A program made the translations under genes and the position numbers. A stretch of 64,000 nucleotides of DNA from Agapanthus africanus (taxonomy: Eukaryota > Streptophyta > Magnoliopsida > Asparagales > Amaryllidaceae): contig JASDDO010000028.1 in NCBI GenBank assembly GCA_030015575.1, forward strand, positions 21,059,154 through 21,123,153, in the 5' to 3' direction. Below, in pieces: positions 49,601 through 61,222 of this stretch. The notes under the pieces were generated by a model that was given only the letters and a program-made list of their open reading frames with translations, was not told the DNA's origin and made no database searches. Position 1 is the first letter of the stretch. Every line of letters begins with the position of its first letter.

Positions 49601-51971
49601 ATATGCCAAGTGAATACCTTCTAAATCTTGAGCATGGGCTAAAGTGCCCCAAAGCGTACACAGTAATAGCAGGCGCTTTAGTAGGCATTTCACAAAAATG
49701 GCACAAATACACAATCATTCACATGCATTTGTACATGCTAATATAACAAGCATGGACAGGTGGTTGTAAGTGCCAACGGTTACACGAACAATGATAGCAA
49801 GGCTGAGGATGGACATTCAATTTATAAGTAGCTATAGCTTTGTAAGGATGCCAACTACACAGCAAATTGGGAAACATGCATAAAGAATGAATTTTTCTAT
49901 GTTTCTGTTATCCAGCAATCAAATGTCAAGGAAAGGTGGAATATTAATTCAATAACAATACTAGGGCTGGCATATGCATTAATTCTACCACTTTTATTGT
50001 CTTTCATGAAGTTCTTATACTACTGATGTGAGGGTCAGAACCATGGAAACTGCACTTGTTTGAATAAAATTCTCCTCATTGGAATGTTTTGGTCATTCCC
50101 AAACTGACGTCTTATAAAACGAATCTATTCTAATCTCAATCTGGGAAGAAAACTGTCGGAAACATGTTCATAAAAGATGTTCAAATTGAATTTTGATTTT
50201 GAGGATCCATTAAATGTTGAATTCAACTCATGATATGTTCAACATGGCCCAGTAGTTAAAATCACTTTGATTATTTTTATGAGTGGAAGCCTCAAACTAG
50301 CTCACACATTAATTAATGAATATATTCTTAAACTTTAATTTTCCCCCCTTTAAAATCATAAACTTCAATAACTATAACTTCTTATGGTGTTCTTGGTATC
50401 CACCTGATCACATATATATACCTGTATTCATTACACTGTATTGAATGCATAACCATCTAAGTACTATCATGCATGATATAATGTACCACCAGATTATGCA
50501 CGACTAATACATGTCGAAATAACCAGGTAGGAGTGCAGGCATCCTATTATTCAGCATGATATGGGTTATGTTAAATTTTTGCATGCTAAGATTAAATGGT
50601 TCTGACATCTTATTCAAAAGCTCTTTCTAGAGCTCACCTGGCGTATTCTACTAGATCTAGAGGCTATTTACCAGCTTAAGCACAACGGTGCTTAACCATA
50701 TAAATTGCTGGAGGATTGAATTGGCATATCATTCTCATATGCAGGAGCATGAATAGAATCCTAGTTCTTTTACAAATTCTATTTGGCATAATATTTGATA
50801 TTTAGAAACTTTACTTTGGAATTCTGTTTAGAAATTTCTTTTTATTTAGGCCTTTTTCTAGTTTAGAAAGTTTAGTTAGGAAATGTAGTTCTTTTCCTAT
50901 TAGGTGTAGCCGTCTAGGTTAATTTGAGCCCCTACATAAAGGGGCGATATGAGGTTTATGAGAAGAGAGAATTGTAATTTGAAGTTTTTGGATATTGAAA
51001 GCAGAGGCTTTTGGTTAAGAAGTAGGCAATCACACCTCTTCTTCAATTTCGTTGCGAGTGAGTTGTGTTTTATCTTGAGAGAATATGGAGCAATCGAGTA
51101 GCGTGATCGATATGGGAATCCCCACATCGGTCACTCTGCAATATTTTCTCTATTATCATGCTGAAACCACTATGAATTCAAAGTATAATATCTGAGCGTT
51201 CAGTGTATCCCTCAATTGCTTCCTTACCTAATAATTTGCAATGCTGTTTATCAATAATAATCAGTTCATATTAGTCTGCAAGGTTTTATTTTAACGATAC
51301 TCAATGCTTATCTGTATGCATAATTGTTTTAGTGAGAGAGGTAGGAGGAACCAACATGCAGATGGAGAAAGTGATGATTCAAAAAGCCTTAAGATATCTG
51401 ATGGTGCTGAACCGAAGACAGAACACAAGATCACAACATATGAGAAAACACATGAGGAGCAGGTTCGAATTAATTTTCTTGAAACTGATCATTTCTTACG
51501 ACATATTACAATATAGGTGCTTCTATTCGGATTACTGATCCATTTTCGTTTGTCAACTCGTGCTGTTGTTTATTTGTGAAGTTAAAGCTCATGCAATCCG
51601 AACTTGAGAAGCTAGAAGATGATAAATCACAACTACAGGTACCAAAATTTTCTTTTATGGTATTGTTAATAGATTACTTTCTCTGGTGCTGCATCTGCTC
51701 TACTAGTTGAGCAGAGCCTTGTGCAATTGAAACTGATTATTAAGTCACCAATCTGCACACATATTTTGCAAAAGTGCATTTGTAACTGCAGAAACAAATT
51801 TCTTATAAAAACATGGTGCAAGCGGCTGTATAAGAATTGTTGGCTGCCAATTTTATGGAGGACATGATCCTTATAAGAGCTATACATGGAAGAAAATAAT
51901 CCATAGAGGTCAACCCTAGAAGCTTGGGAATGGGATAAAGGTTGTTGGTGTGACTCATAAGTCATAACCAC

Positions 51972-52007
<36 letters not shown>

Positions 52008-54859
52008 TGCATGTGCTTCTGCGCCAATCGTATGTACATGTTGCGCCATTATGAGAGCTTACCTAGGAATAAGGAAATGAGCCTGCATTCTGTTCCAGAA
52101 TTTAATACGACTTGTGTATTGATGATGAAGACTCCCACCACCCAACTTTCAATGCATTTTTGTATGCAACTATGCATGCATGAATGCATACTTAAGGGTT
52201 ATGTGCGATGCCTGCCTGCAACCTGCTACTATCATTTTACTTGTAAGTTAATGTTAAGATTGAATCATAGCTTATTGGTTCATGTAGCTGTTCTTTTTCT
52301 GTTACGGCATTTGATAACATCAAATAACTGGTGTCTTCCTTGTCTATAGAACTTTCTAGAGGAGAAGATCGATGAAGAACACAAGCTCTCTAGTAGAATT
52401 AATGACCTTGAGATTCAATTAGTAAAGGAGCAAGATGACTGTAAAAGGTTTCTTTTTCCTTTCAAATCTCTTTTTTGACTTTATTGACATGTATGAGAAT
52501 GCTGGATCTCTTATGTGTTTCTTCATCTAATTATGCTTCTCATGAAACATACCATATTATTTATTTCCTAATTTCACTTTATTGGCTCTTTCCAGGATTA
52601 CTTCCAAAATTAAGAAATTTGTTAGAGCTCATGGGCGTTATTTAAAAGCACAAGAGGAGTTAAAACGGCAAGTTTTAGCTCTTTAGTCTAATTTTACTGG
52701 TTGATGATTCTGCACTCGTTTTATCTTACTAATAATTTTTTTTTAGTAATTATAATAACTAGAGCAATAATAATAAATGGGCAGGTCCCAAGCTCGTCTA
52801 CAACAGTTAGGTGATCTTCTTGGATCTGACTGTGCTGGTGAACAAGATTCAAGTATTAACGTTCCTGGTGATGGGGATCTGAATGGTGAAAACAAAAGAA
52901 ACCCAAGGAACAATGAGCTGAAAAATGATGACTTCTCTGTGAAGAAGAGGCCATATGTCATACCTGCAACTAGTGAAGAAGCAAAAGTAGGCAAGTGCTA
53001 GTGAACACTTGGCCCCTTTACTTTCATGGGATGCTGGGAAATTCTGCATAATATATAAGTTATATCTGATTATTCTGTCAATGCTTTATTACTTTCCATA
53101 TTATATAACCTGTATATATACATTGGTATAACTAGAAATCATATTTTCGAATCATGCTATAGTTTCTATACATTTATTATGCTGTTTCTTAGAAAGTTAT
53201 TTACTTGTTGGTATTTTGAAATTTTACACTAATGCAATATATGAATGATTGATCTTTTTTTCATGAATTCATTTTCATTTTTTTGGTTGACATCAATCAA
53301 ATCAGCTTTTGAATGAGTTTGTGATAGCAACTAACAATTTATGCTTCCTTCAATTTTGCATATTTACTGCAAGCAGTTTTGCTGAACAAATATCCTTGTT
53401 ACCGCAGGGAATCCACAGAAACAAGGAAGATATTCAAGTTTAATCACCAGATCTGAAAAGATTATTAACTCAGAGAGACCTGTGCACCAGTCCAAAAATG
53501 ATAATAAAGGAACTGGGTTACCAAAGAAATTAATCCAGAGCAAGAAAGAAGGTGCCCAGTCACTTTCAGATGGTTACAAGCTTAAACGAGTGAAAAATAA
53601 TAATGGGAGCATTTCTATTGTGAAGAAGGTTAGTTCTAACTTTCTAACTGTCTGTTTATGCTTAGGTTATTTTTTGGTTAATTTGCACAAAAAACCATTT
53701 CGTTTAACCCACATAGCACTTATATCCACCGCAAGTGATTTATTAGCACAAACACCCCCTCGGTCCGTCGACTAGAAGCCAAAAGAACACTCAAATTCAG
53801 CTCTAAACAACACATACAAGTCCTAAAACATTTAAATTCATCTCTAAACAGCTAGAATGCTTGTCTAATTTAAAGGACTTTGTTTCTGTTAACTGTTAAG
53901 TTGAATTTTTTTTGCCCTTTTGGGGTTCTGGTTGATGGATTGAGGGTGTGCGCGCGCTAATAAATCAGTCAAGTGGGTATGAGTGCTCAATGCGGTTAGC
54001 TACAGGGTTTTTTGTGCTTTTAATTTAGGATTAAGTTTAATTTGTTATAGTTGGCATGCTTAAAAGCTCCTTTTATACATACCAGTCAAAGGGTTCTGAT
54101 GCCATGAGTGGATTGCCATCAACTAGTATTGCTGCACATGCCATAGATGAGCCCATTGAAGCAATCGAAATGGACGATAGATCTGAGGCTACAGAAGGTG
54201 CTAATAATAATGAAGACGAGGTTGTGCATGCTAGAGCCAACTCATCTTATTTGCCACCTCCACCACCACCTCCGCCGATCAATCCAAATGTATTCGAACA
54301 GGTGAATATTACAGACCCATCATGTTTGTTGTGGAGGTTTTTTGCCCTGCTAAGTGATAACCATTGCTTGTGGAGTTTTTTTGCTGTTTTAATTTTATCG
54401 TGTATGTCTGTTTGGATTGTTAGGGAATTGTTATGTTTCTCTTATGGCTTTATCTGTAGTTGTGCAATGCTAAGGTGAGAACAACTATTGAAAAACAAAC
54501 AGTATTTAAACTTGATAACTTCAAAACCGAATTTTTGCTATCTAGCTGAAGAAAATTTCTAGCCAAAAAGGTAAGATGTTATGTTCTCGAATGATGAATC
54601 TCAATTCTGAACTATGTTGGAATTGGTGCATAAATTGAAAACAGGCCTTGAACTTTGAAATTATAGCAACCATCCATATATCTAACATCTTATGTAACAT
54701 TATTTAAGGCTCTGATTTGTTTAAAATTTAACTTACATTGACCTTTTGTAATTTCTATTTCAGTATGACGGCGATGATGAGGACGTGGATGTTGAGAAAG
54801 TTGACAATGAAATGCTGGATATAGATCTCAATGACGAGGTAGATATCGAGGATATGTGA
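43664..54859 (+). CDS. CCCH zinc-finger protein (plant 'CCCH domain-containing protein 13'-like), 11 exons
   Basis: Probable RNA-associated nuclear protein of 468 residues. Coding exons: 43664-43802, 46623-46760, 46951-46984, 51333-51462, 51582-51638, 52350-52447, 52596-52667, 52785-52990, 53408-53628, 54086-54301, 54764-54859; the phases join without a stop. Residues 8-31 form one zinc finger, YKTKLC-x7-C-x4-C-x3-H (C13, C21, C26, H30). Residues 47-103 are Arg/Ser/Asp-rich (RRDYRDGDLRDKLDRRRSP). Residues about 135-235 are heptad-rich, likely coiled coil, including RITSKIKKFVRAHGRY and KRSQARLQQLGDLLGSD, which I recall as the conserved core of the family. Residues 422-429 are eight prolines, and the tail is acidic (DIDLNDEVDIEDM). 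Introns 7 and 8 start with GCAAGT. The exon model comes from hand splicing. The molecular role is not established from sequence. Confidence 0.88.
43803..46622 (+). other. Intron 1 of the CCCH gene (2.8 kb)
   Basis: GTAATT donor and TTGCAG acceptor. It is AT-rich and contains the diverged tandem repeat at 44597-45150. No other gene seen. Confidence 0.8.
44597..45150. repeat. Diverged ~241-bp tandem repeat in intron 1
   Basis: Two full units and a partial third start near 44597, 44838 and 45084. Shared blocks include GTTGAGCAAG, AATTTCAGTTTGG, TACCATGAG(A/T)ATAGATAA and CCCACACCAT. It is old, judging from many differences. Confidence 0.7.
47523..48656. mobile_element. Mutator-like non-autonomous element, Pack-MULE candidate
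   Basis: Terminal inverted repeats of about 65 bp begin GGCTAAATTGCA and share TAAATACCCAAGGTTTCA. A perfect 9-bp duplication ATTATTTTT flanks it at 47514-47522 and 48657-48665, the Mutator hallmark. The 1,134-bp element has no transposase. Its interior is GC-richer than the intron and has a 73-codon plus frame (47821-48042, MAETLDAETFMDIL) and gene-like CCTCCTCGAACC stretches, suggesting captured host sequence. A 24-bp minisatellite (GAGGTTGGAGTCAGAGTTGG core) lies at about 48370-48465 and makes spurious frames in several phases. Confidence 0.88.
49000..49397. mobile_element. MITE-like element
   Basis: The left edge ATTTCCTCCATTTTTCCTG and the right edge GGACGGAGGGAGC are imperfect inverted repeats of the CTCCCTCCGTCC type typical of plant MITEs. 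The interior is AT-rich and noncoding. The target duplication is not resolved. Confidence 0.5.
51971..52009. repeat. (TC)n-(AC)n microsatellite in intron 5
   Basis: Compound dinucleotide repeat, followed by a CATGCATG run. Confidence 0.95.
52668..52784 (+). other. GC-AG intron 7 of the CCCH gene
   Basis: Exon 7 ends ...TTA AAA CG and the intron begins GCAAGT; the acceptor is GGGCAG at 52779-52784. A nearby GT choice would put a stop in the next exon, whereas the GC donor restores KRSQARLQQLGD. Confidence 0.85.
52991..53407 (+). other. GC-AG intron 8 of the CCCH gene
   Basis: Exon 8 ends ...AAA GTA G and the intron begins GCAAGT, giving the consensus AG|GCAAGT. The acceptor is ACCGCAG. GT options at 52987 and 52995 give the wrong phase or fail to continue into NPQKQGRYSSLITRSEK. 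Confidence 0.82.
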
Positions 54860-55454
54860 ACCAATGCCATCATCTATATGTTAGCCTAACCAAACAGCTT
54901 TTTTGATATGATATTTGTTGCCAATTGAGTTTCTTGAAAAGCTTGGGCTTGTTCGTCGGTAAGCTATCAGTGATGCTTGGAATTATTGGTGCACAGCTCG
55001 GTTCCAAACTTCTAGTCAGGTGTATAGGCGTGTAGCTGAATGCAGTTATTTTGTAATCCATAAATTTCGCTTTACCGTATTGTTGCAAGCCCTGTGGTTC
55101 TGTATTTAACTAATATTAAGGTTCTTTACATTTTTTGGTAGAAACTTTAGCAAGTTGAAGTTCCTGATATTCACCTCCACCAGTTATCGTGGTTGTCAAT
55201 CTATAAGGCTTTTATAATTTCATTTTATACTTGTGAAAATGGTACCGACTTGAAAGATTTCAGATTTCTGACGATCAAGGCTCACACACATAAGTAGTGC
55301 CATGTTTCTGAACTTTTCTAATTTTGTCCTTCTTGTGTATAACCCAATTGTAATTTTACCATCTAATTTCTTAAAAAATAATTATGTACTTTTTTCCTCC
55401 CATGGAACATCATGTGGAGATTTGCATCTTTATGAGTTGATCACCATTGGGTTA
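54860..55454 (+). other. 3' untranslated and intergenic sequence after the CCCH gene
   Basis: AT-rich. The 3' UTR probably ends within the first 250-300 bp, but no clear AATAAA was chosen. No other gene seen. Confidence 0.45.
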
Positions 55455-56330
55455 ACATCTTGATGTGTTATTTGATGTGTTTTTTGTAGATGATATTGTT
55501 CTGGTAAATAAAATGAAAGTAGGGGTTAATGTTAAAATTGAATTATGGAAGCTAACGTTGAAATTTCGGGGGTTCAGAATGAGCAAGTCCAAAAATGTAT
55601 ACATGCGATGCAAATTTAGCAAACAGAGAATTGGAGACCATAGTGGTATAATACTGGATGGGTAAGATATATCATCGAGCGAATAGTTTAGATATCTGGG
55701 TTTCGTCATCCAAAAGGATGGGAATATCGATAGTGATGCCAACCAAAGAATCCAAGCTGATTGGTGAAAATGGAGGAGTGTAACAGAGATTTTGTACGAT
55801 CGTAACTTTCCGTTAATGTTGAAAGGGAAGTATTATTGGAGCGCTATTCAGCCTATCTTATTATATGGTACGGAATACTGGACTTCTAGGAAGGATCATA
55901 CACAGAAGATGCATGTTACGGAGATCCGCATACTTCATTAGATGTGTAGTAACACTAGAAAAGATAAGGTGCGAAATGAGAATATTCGTGCAAAACTTGG
56001 TGTAGCACCGGTGGAGGAGAAGATGCGGGAAAACCGGCTAAGATGGTTTGGTTATGTGCAATGAGCATCAGTTCGATAAGTGGATACTCTCGGTATAGAC
56101 AATATCAAAAGGACGAAATGGAGACCGAAAAAACGTGGATAGAGGTGATACGGAAATATATGGTTGCCAAAGGCCTCAATGAAAGTATATCGTTCGATAG
56201 GAATGAGTAGAGATTGGAAAAATAGCAGAGGATCCAAATCCGTGAGGGATTTGGATCTCGCACTGTGTGGTCCTACGCATCCGCGCTGGGTGTTTTTGCA
56301 GCACCTCTTTGCTCAAATGATAATAGGATT
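55455..56330 (+). mobile_element. 5'-truncated RTE-type LINE (reverse transcriptase C-terminal fragment)
   Basis: The plus strand encodes the reverse transcriptase catalytic strand FVDDIVLVNKMKVGVN followed by KLTLKFRGFRMSKSKNVYM, then [26 protein letters not shown] and [11 protein letters not shown], the usual C-terminal order of plant RTE-like LINE polymerases. Everything upstream of the DD box is absent, typical of 5' truncation. In-frame stops after the first 66 codons and near the WFGYVQ motif show decay. No clear 3' tail or target duplication was identified. Confidence 0.85.
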
Positions 56331-56346
56331 ATAAAAAACGTGGATA

Positions 56347-57125
56347 GAGCTGTGCACCGGGTCGGTTTAGACCTGTTACCCGTCCAAACCCGTCCATGTT
56401 TAAAAGGTACATAAGCCATTCGAAACCCGCTCGTATTTGATCGGTACAAAACCGAACCTGTCCGCATTAGAATATTGTGGGTTTTTAGATATTATAAAAC
56501 CCGTCCGAGCCCGAGCCCATAACTGCCCGCAATCCGACCCGTCTACAACGAGCCCGTCCGCTTTAGACATATGAGCCATAGAAATGTTTATTGCTATGGA
56601 AATATTAAAAGCCTAGACCCAAATAAATTCATGCACTAAATTTATATTTTTTATTTTCACACTTTATTTTTTTTCTAGTTTCTTCAATTCTCTCGATGTT
56701 TTGTTCTGTTCTGCTACATAATTCTGATTAATAATATTGTTTCATCTTGCAATTTTGAATATTGTATGGTGTTTTAGGTGTGTTTAAATTTGCAACTGAA
56801 GTTCTATAAGATTTGTTTTTCTTTCATATTTAATTTAATGTATAATAAATGATAAGTTTAATATGCGAAATATGTCCCAAACCGTGGTAACCTGTCCAAA
56901 TTTAACCTGCCTGAACTAGGGAAATCCAAAACCGAGCTCAAAACCCATCCGAATTAGGAAAACCCGAACCCAAGCTCGAAACCTGTCCGATCCCATTGGG
57001 TGCGGATTTGGGTTTACACATCTATTATAGCGGTCGGGTTAATGTGCATGGAAAACCCGCTCGTTCTAGCGGATTCATGTATTTTTATATCCAAAACCCG
57101 TCCAATCCGTCCCGTGCACAGCCCC
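56347..57125. mobile_element. hAT-like non-autonomous element
   Basis: The ends form an inverted repeat, GAGCTGTGCACCGGG on the left and CCCGTGCACAGCCCC on the right. Both halves are rich in CCGTCC/AACCCG motifs and the centre is AT-rich without coding capacity. These ends resemble common plant hAT MITEs. The expected 8-bp duplication was not visible. Confidence 0.55.
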
Positions 57126-57360
57126 AATATGTATTGTTGTACAGCATTAAGGTTGAAAAATGACTAGAAAAACTTTTCAAAGGTGGCTATTTTCAATATG
57201 ATGTTACACATATATAATTTTAACAAATTTCACTAAGAAAAATAAACAAATTTCAAGGCCCTAGACGTAAAAGACATCCGCTTTCATTTTACTTTTGGTT
57301 TTTTTTTTTCTGTTAGCCCTCCTCATACTTCAATATTTTTCTCTGTCCCTCTATAGTTAG

Positions 57361-59419
57361 TGTTGACTGTAGTGCCCTTAAATCAATTATTGAATCGTAG
57401 ACGCGCGATTCTGATGATTGAGGGAGGACCTATACGGGGAGAACATTTTTACTCAAGATGATAGTATGCTATCTAATTTGTCTTTATCATCATGTACAGT
57501 ATTAAGTGGCATTACAGATCACTATTATATGTTGATAGAACCCATATGATTCTTGCTTAACTACCAGCATTATGATGGTGATCATATATGTGGGAGCTGG
57601 GTGGTTTATAAGCACATTTTAAATGTCCCTAGTCGTGGGAGTATCGAGACTGGGCATCGATACTCCGAAGTAGACTAGTGTGTACTTATCGAGACCCCGA
57701 CGAGGGGCGGTGGCCGGTCTCACAAGCTATTGGTGTAAGTTAGTCACCTAAGATAGTATACATGTGCTCATTGGCTTATGAGTACACTGGACGGACTTGC
57801 CGGGAACATACTAGTTGGTATTATACTTATTGTCAGATAGCAGTTCCCAGGTGACATGAGTACATGTTAGTCTGTCGACATGAGATCGTCATTTTTCTCG
57901 TGTGAGTTCCCACTGTGCTTTGATTACTCCCCTACCACGGCTCAAAGGAGTCGTGCAAATAGCTTTTAGTTGGGTACAGTCCCGAACCACATGAAGGCAG
58001 TGAGCGAATCGTCGGGGATTCGTCTCTCCCGGAATTGGGGGTTGATGTCGCGTTGTGTACGGGTGGCCATCACCAGGAATTCTTGGCCGAGGTCGACGAG
58101 AATTACTGATTTGGATCAGTAGTTTTTCATTGGGTGATGGGCTTCATACCGACACGAAATGTCGCGTTATTAGGGGTCTGACTTTATCCACACCCTAGAC
58201 TCGATATGCGATACTCTTAGACGAACAGACCAGACTGTATAGAGATTGTCACGGACATGCTCTATAGGGGTTTGGATGAGCTTGTTCGTCGGCCTTCCTT
58301 TCGCTCAATATCTGGATAGCCGTTGCGTACAGTTAGTGCCGTTGACGTGCTTGTGGTTAAACCCACTGCCAGCGTATTGACGAGTCTTTAGAGTCCCACA
58401 CAGAGAGTTTCCCTGGTTCTGGCAAAATGATGTAGTAGCCGTATTGGATACGTGCAGGGTTCCGATCAATTGATTGTACTATGTACCCAGACTTTCGATC
58501 GGACAGTTGATAATATTAGCCGGCTCGGGTTTGAGCTAGATTATTAAATCAGGTGTTGATTTAATAATTTACATATATATATTTCGATATGTATATTCTA
58601 GTATTATGTTTTTTGTGTTATTCTATCTCTTTGGGTATTCGTATTTTGGTACGAATACATGTATGTATATACAGTAGAATATAATCTGTATTTTTTACAA
58701 ATAACATTCTAGAAGGTGGACACCTAATTTTGGATTTACCATTTATTTAAATGGATAATGAGGTGGCAATGATTTGAGGGGAGTATATTGAGGGCCATGC
58801 TTGCATATTATTCAAGTATGGTGCCATTTTAAAATTGAAAAGAATGGTTTTACAAAACCAAGCATTGGATTTTCTCTCTCAATGGATGGTTCATTATTTT
58901 CTTCACTTGAGTTTTGAGCCCTCCTCACCATTTGTGCTTCACTCCTCTCTTGAGTTTTATGGTTTCCTCCACCTTCATCTATCACATCTTCTCAACCCTC
59001 TCATGTGTTGAGAATCATGAGAGGAGGTGAGATGAGATAGCCAAAAACTTTAGAACACTCATTACATCCTAAGATTTCTAGATTAGCAACCTAGAAACCC
59101 TAGTTGCTTCAACTGCATCCTTGATGTGGAGCTAGAGCCATTACTGCATCCCTCGGATGGATCGTCTTCGACGAAGGGGGACCGTCGGCCAAGCTCAATT
59201 GGATATGCCTCAAGGAGCTAAGGAGGAAGATGGAAGACTGAAGGACTTGGTTCAATTCGGTATAACATTCTAACCTTTAGTTTAGCTTCTATGCATGTTT
59301 TGTTATTTAGGGCTTATGGATCGATCTGGGTTATAGGGTTGTGTTAGCGCCGGTTTTTGAAAAAAATTGTTCCACATTTGGCCACGGATTGATGTCCGGG
59401 GTGTTTGCATAACCCAACA
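57361..59419 (+). repeat. 5' LTR of the copia-type element
   Basis: Starts TGTTGACTGTAGTGCCCT and ends CATAACCCAACA, 2,059 bp. It aligns by eye with 9342-11457 over most of its length, including the GGGGCGGTGGCCGGTCTCACA block. Confidence 0.85.
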
Positions 59420-59432
59420 TGGTATTAGTGCG
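59420..59432 (+). other. Primer-binding site of the copia-type element
   Basis: TGGTATTAGTGCG begins directly after the LTR and resembles the initiator tRNA-Met complement TGGTATCAGAGCC. Confidence 0.7.
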
Positions 59433-60960
59433 ACTCCATAAGCCTTAGTTAACTCATTGCGACGTTAGAAATCCACCTTTTTTGTTGCGCAAAAACTGTC
59501 GAAAAAACAGTTCCAAAAACTGAAGTTTTGAGTAGTTTGAACACCCCGCGGGCTCACAGTTTGAACTGAGAAGCCGCGGAATGGAGCATGGGCACCCTGG
59601 GAAGACCCCGGGGGGGGGGGGACCGAACTGCTGGGCCAACTCCCCAAGACCACCACAAGGCGGTCTTAGCGGGGGGGGGGGGGGACCCGAAACTGCCCTA
59701 CCTTGGGCAGTTTTGGGTCTGCCTCACCTGTTGGACACCTCGTGGTGGCCTCAGGGGTGGGGTACCACCTCTAGGCCCCCTGACTCAAAGTTAATTTCGT
59801 GCTCTAACTCCCCGTGAAGGTTCGGGCGCGTTTCCTTTTGATTCGGACTTCCGAATTGGCTTTAAACGGTCGGTTTTTAGAACTTTAGCTCACTATTTTT
59901 TCATGGTTTTGGAAATTTGTTTAGTTTGCTAATTGCGTGCGGAATTCTAATGTCGTAGTTTTCAGTACAAACATTACTATCTGCGACCGTGAATGTCATT
60001 AGAGCTGTACAACTCGTCTAATTGCTATATGACTTTTAGACGGGTTTGCGATTGTGACATTCACGTTGATGTTCTGTGTTGTGCTGTATTGTGGTTGGAT
60101 CGTTGTGGTGGATAGCTTGGGTGCAATGGTAGTACAGTTTAGTTTCATTTGTATATTTGATATTGCGGGGCGAGCGTCCGACATGTGGACTGTCGTCACT
60201 GCTAGTTTGTATATTATTTGTTTGGGGCACGACCGAGTTGAGGTCGATGTCACCCTTGTACATATTGTTTTCTTTTTTGTACTAGGATTACCCCGCGATG
60301 GAGTGCACGAATAGCCGGGTTCTAGAGGGCGACTGGTCCGCATCTTATGGCGTTGAGATGGAGGGGACCTTACTCTAGAATTGATGGGCTATTCGCCGCA
60401 CTCGTAGGGGGTATAGGTTGACCTACGGAGGCGTGCTCAAATTAACGGATTCCGTGAAGTGTTGGGTGACCCATTTACGTTGTTGATTGGGGTTGGCTCG
60501 CTTCTGGGATTGGCAGGTAACTTGCCGCACTCGTAGGGGTCTAGATTTTCATTGCACAGGATATCCACACGACAGGGAACGTTGGGTCTCATTTGCAGCT
60601 CAAGTGAAACATGAGGCTCCAGGATTATCCACCGTTCTGTGTTGCTTGGCTGAGATTCTGTGATGTTACTTTATATCATGTCTGGGACGAATGTTATATA
60701 TATTTATATATATACTAATAGATGTTGTATATGTTTTTCACCCGCGCTAGTCCAGCCCCCACTCTGTCGTTGGTTAAGTAACCTAACGGATGATGATGGG
60801 GCCTAGTAGCGAATGTGGGTGGCATATACGTACATCATATTTTTCGTTCTTTTTTTGTATGATTAATTGATGGAACTGCGTTGATTCTGATCAATGCAAA
60901 GATAAAACAAACCTATTTGATATTGTTGGAACCAAAATTTTAAATAAAAAAAGACATAAC
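59433..60960 (+). other. Copia interior, no gag recognised
   Basis: Includes two long G runs (59610-59621 and 59671-59684) and two copies of CCGCACTCGTAGGGG near 60395 and 60520. Short frames are low-complexity shadows of the G runs. No domain seen. Confidence 0.45.
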
Positions 60961-60967
60961 AGACGTT

Positions 60968-61222
60968 TGCTTTTGTTTTGCACAGTGGTATTCAGTTTAG
61001 AATATCCCGCACCTCATTCGACGAGGCAAGGGCCGAGATCCCTTCATCGGAAGTGACCCTTTGGGCAAAAGTTTGCGTCATCGTAATAACTTTACTATAG
61101 TCTATTCTTTTGCTTTGCATCGTGATATTCAGTTTGGAATATCCTGCACCTCATTCGACGAGAAAATACCCGAGATCTCTTCACAGGGAGTGACCTCTTT
61201 AGCAAAAGTTTGCGCTACTATA
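60968..61222 (+). repeat. ~137-bp tandem duplication in the copia interior
   Basis: Two units share GCACCTCATTCGACGAG and GCAAAAGTTTGCG; the anchor TTCAGTTT lies at 60991 and 61128. Function unknown. Confidence 0.75.

Larger units (their letters stand above)
46985..51332 (+). other. Intron 3 of the CCCH gene (4.3 kb)
   Basis: GTAAGG donor and TTTTAG acceptor. It is enlarged by a Mutator-like element (47523-48656) and a MITE-like element (49000-49397). From 49400 to 51300 I see only AT-rich sequence without a gene; the minus frame at 50900-51127 has no domain. Confidence 0.75.

Noticed and set aside
52011-52349. 112-codon plus-strand frame in intron 5 of the CCCH gene
   Set aside because: It ends at the exon 6 acceptor, follows a microsatellite, and is not in phase with the supported exons.
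59454-59817. Gly/Pro-rich frames around the G runs
   Set aside because: Products of homopolymer G tracts in a retroelement leader; no domain.
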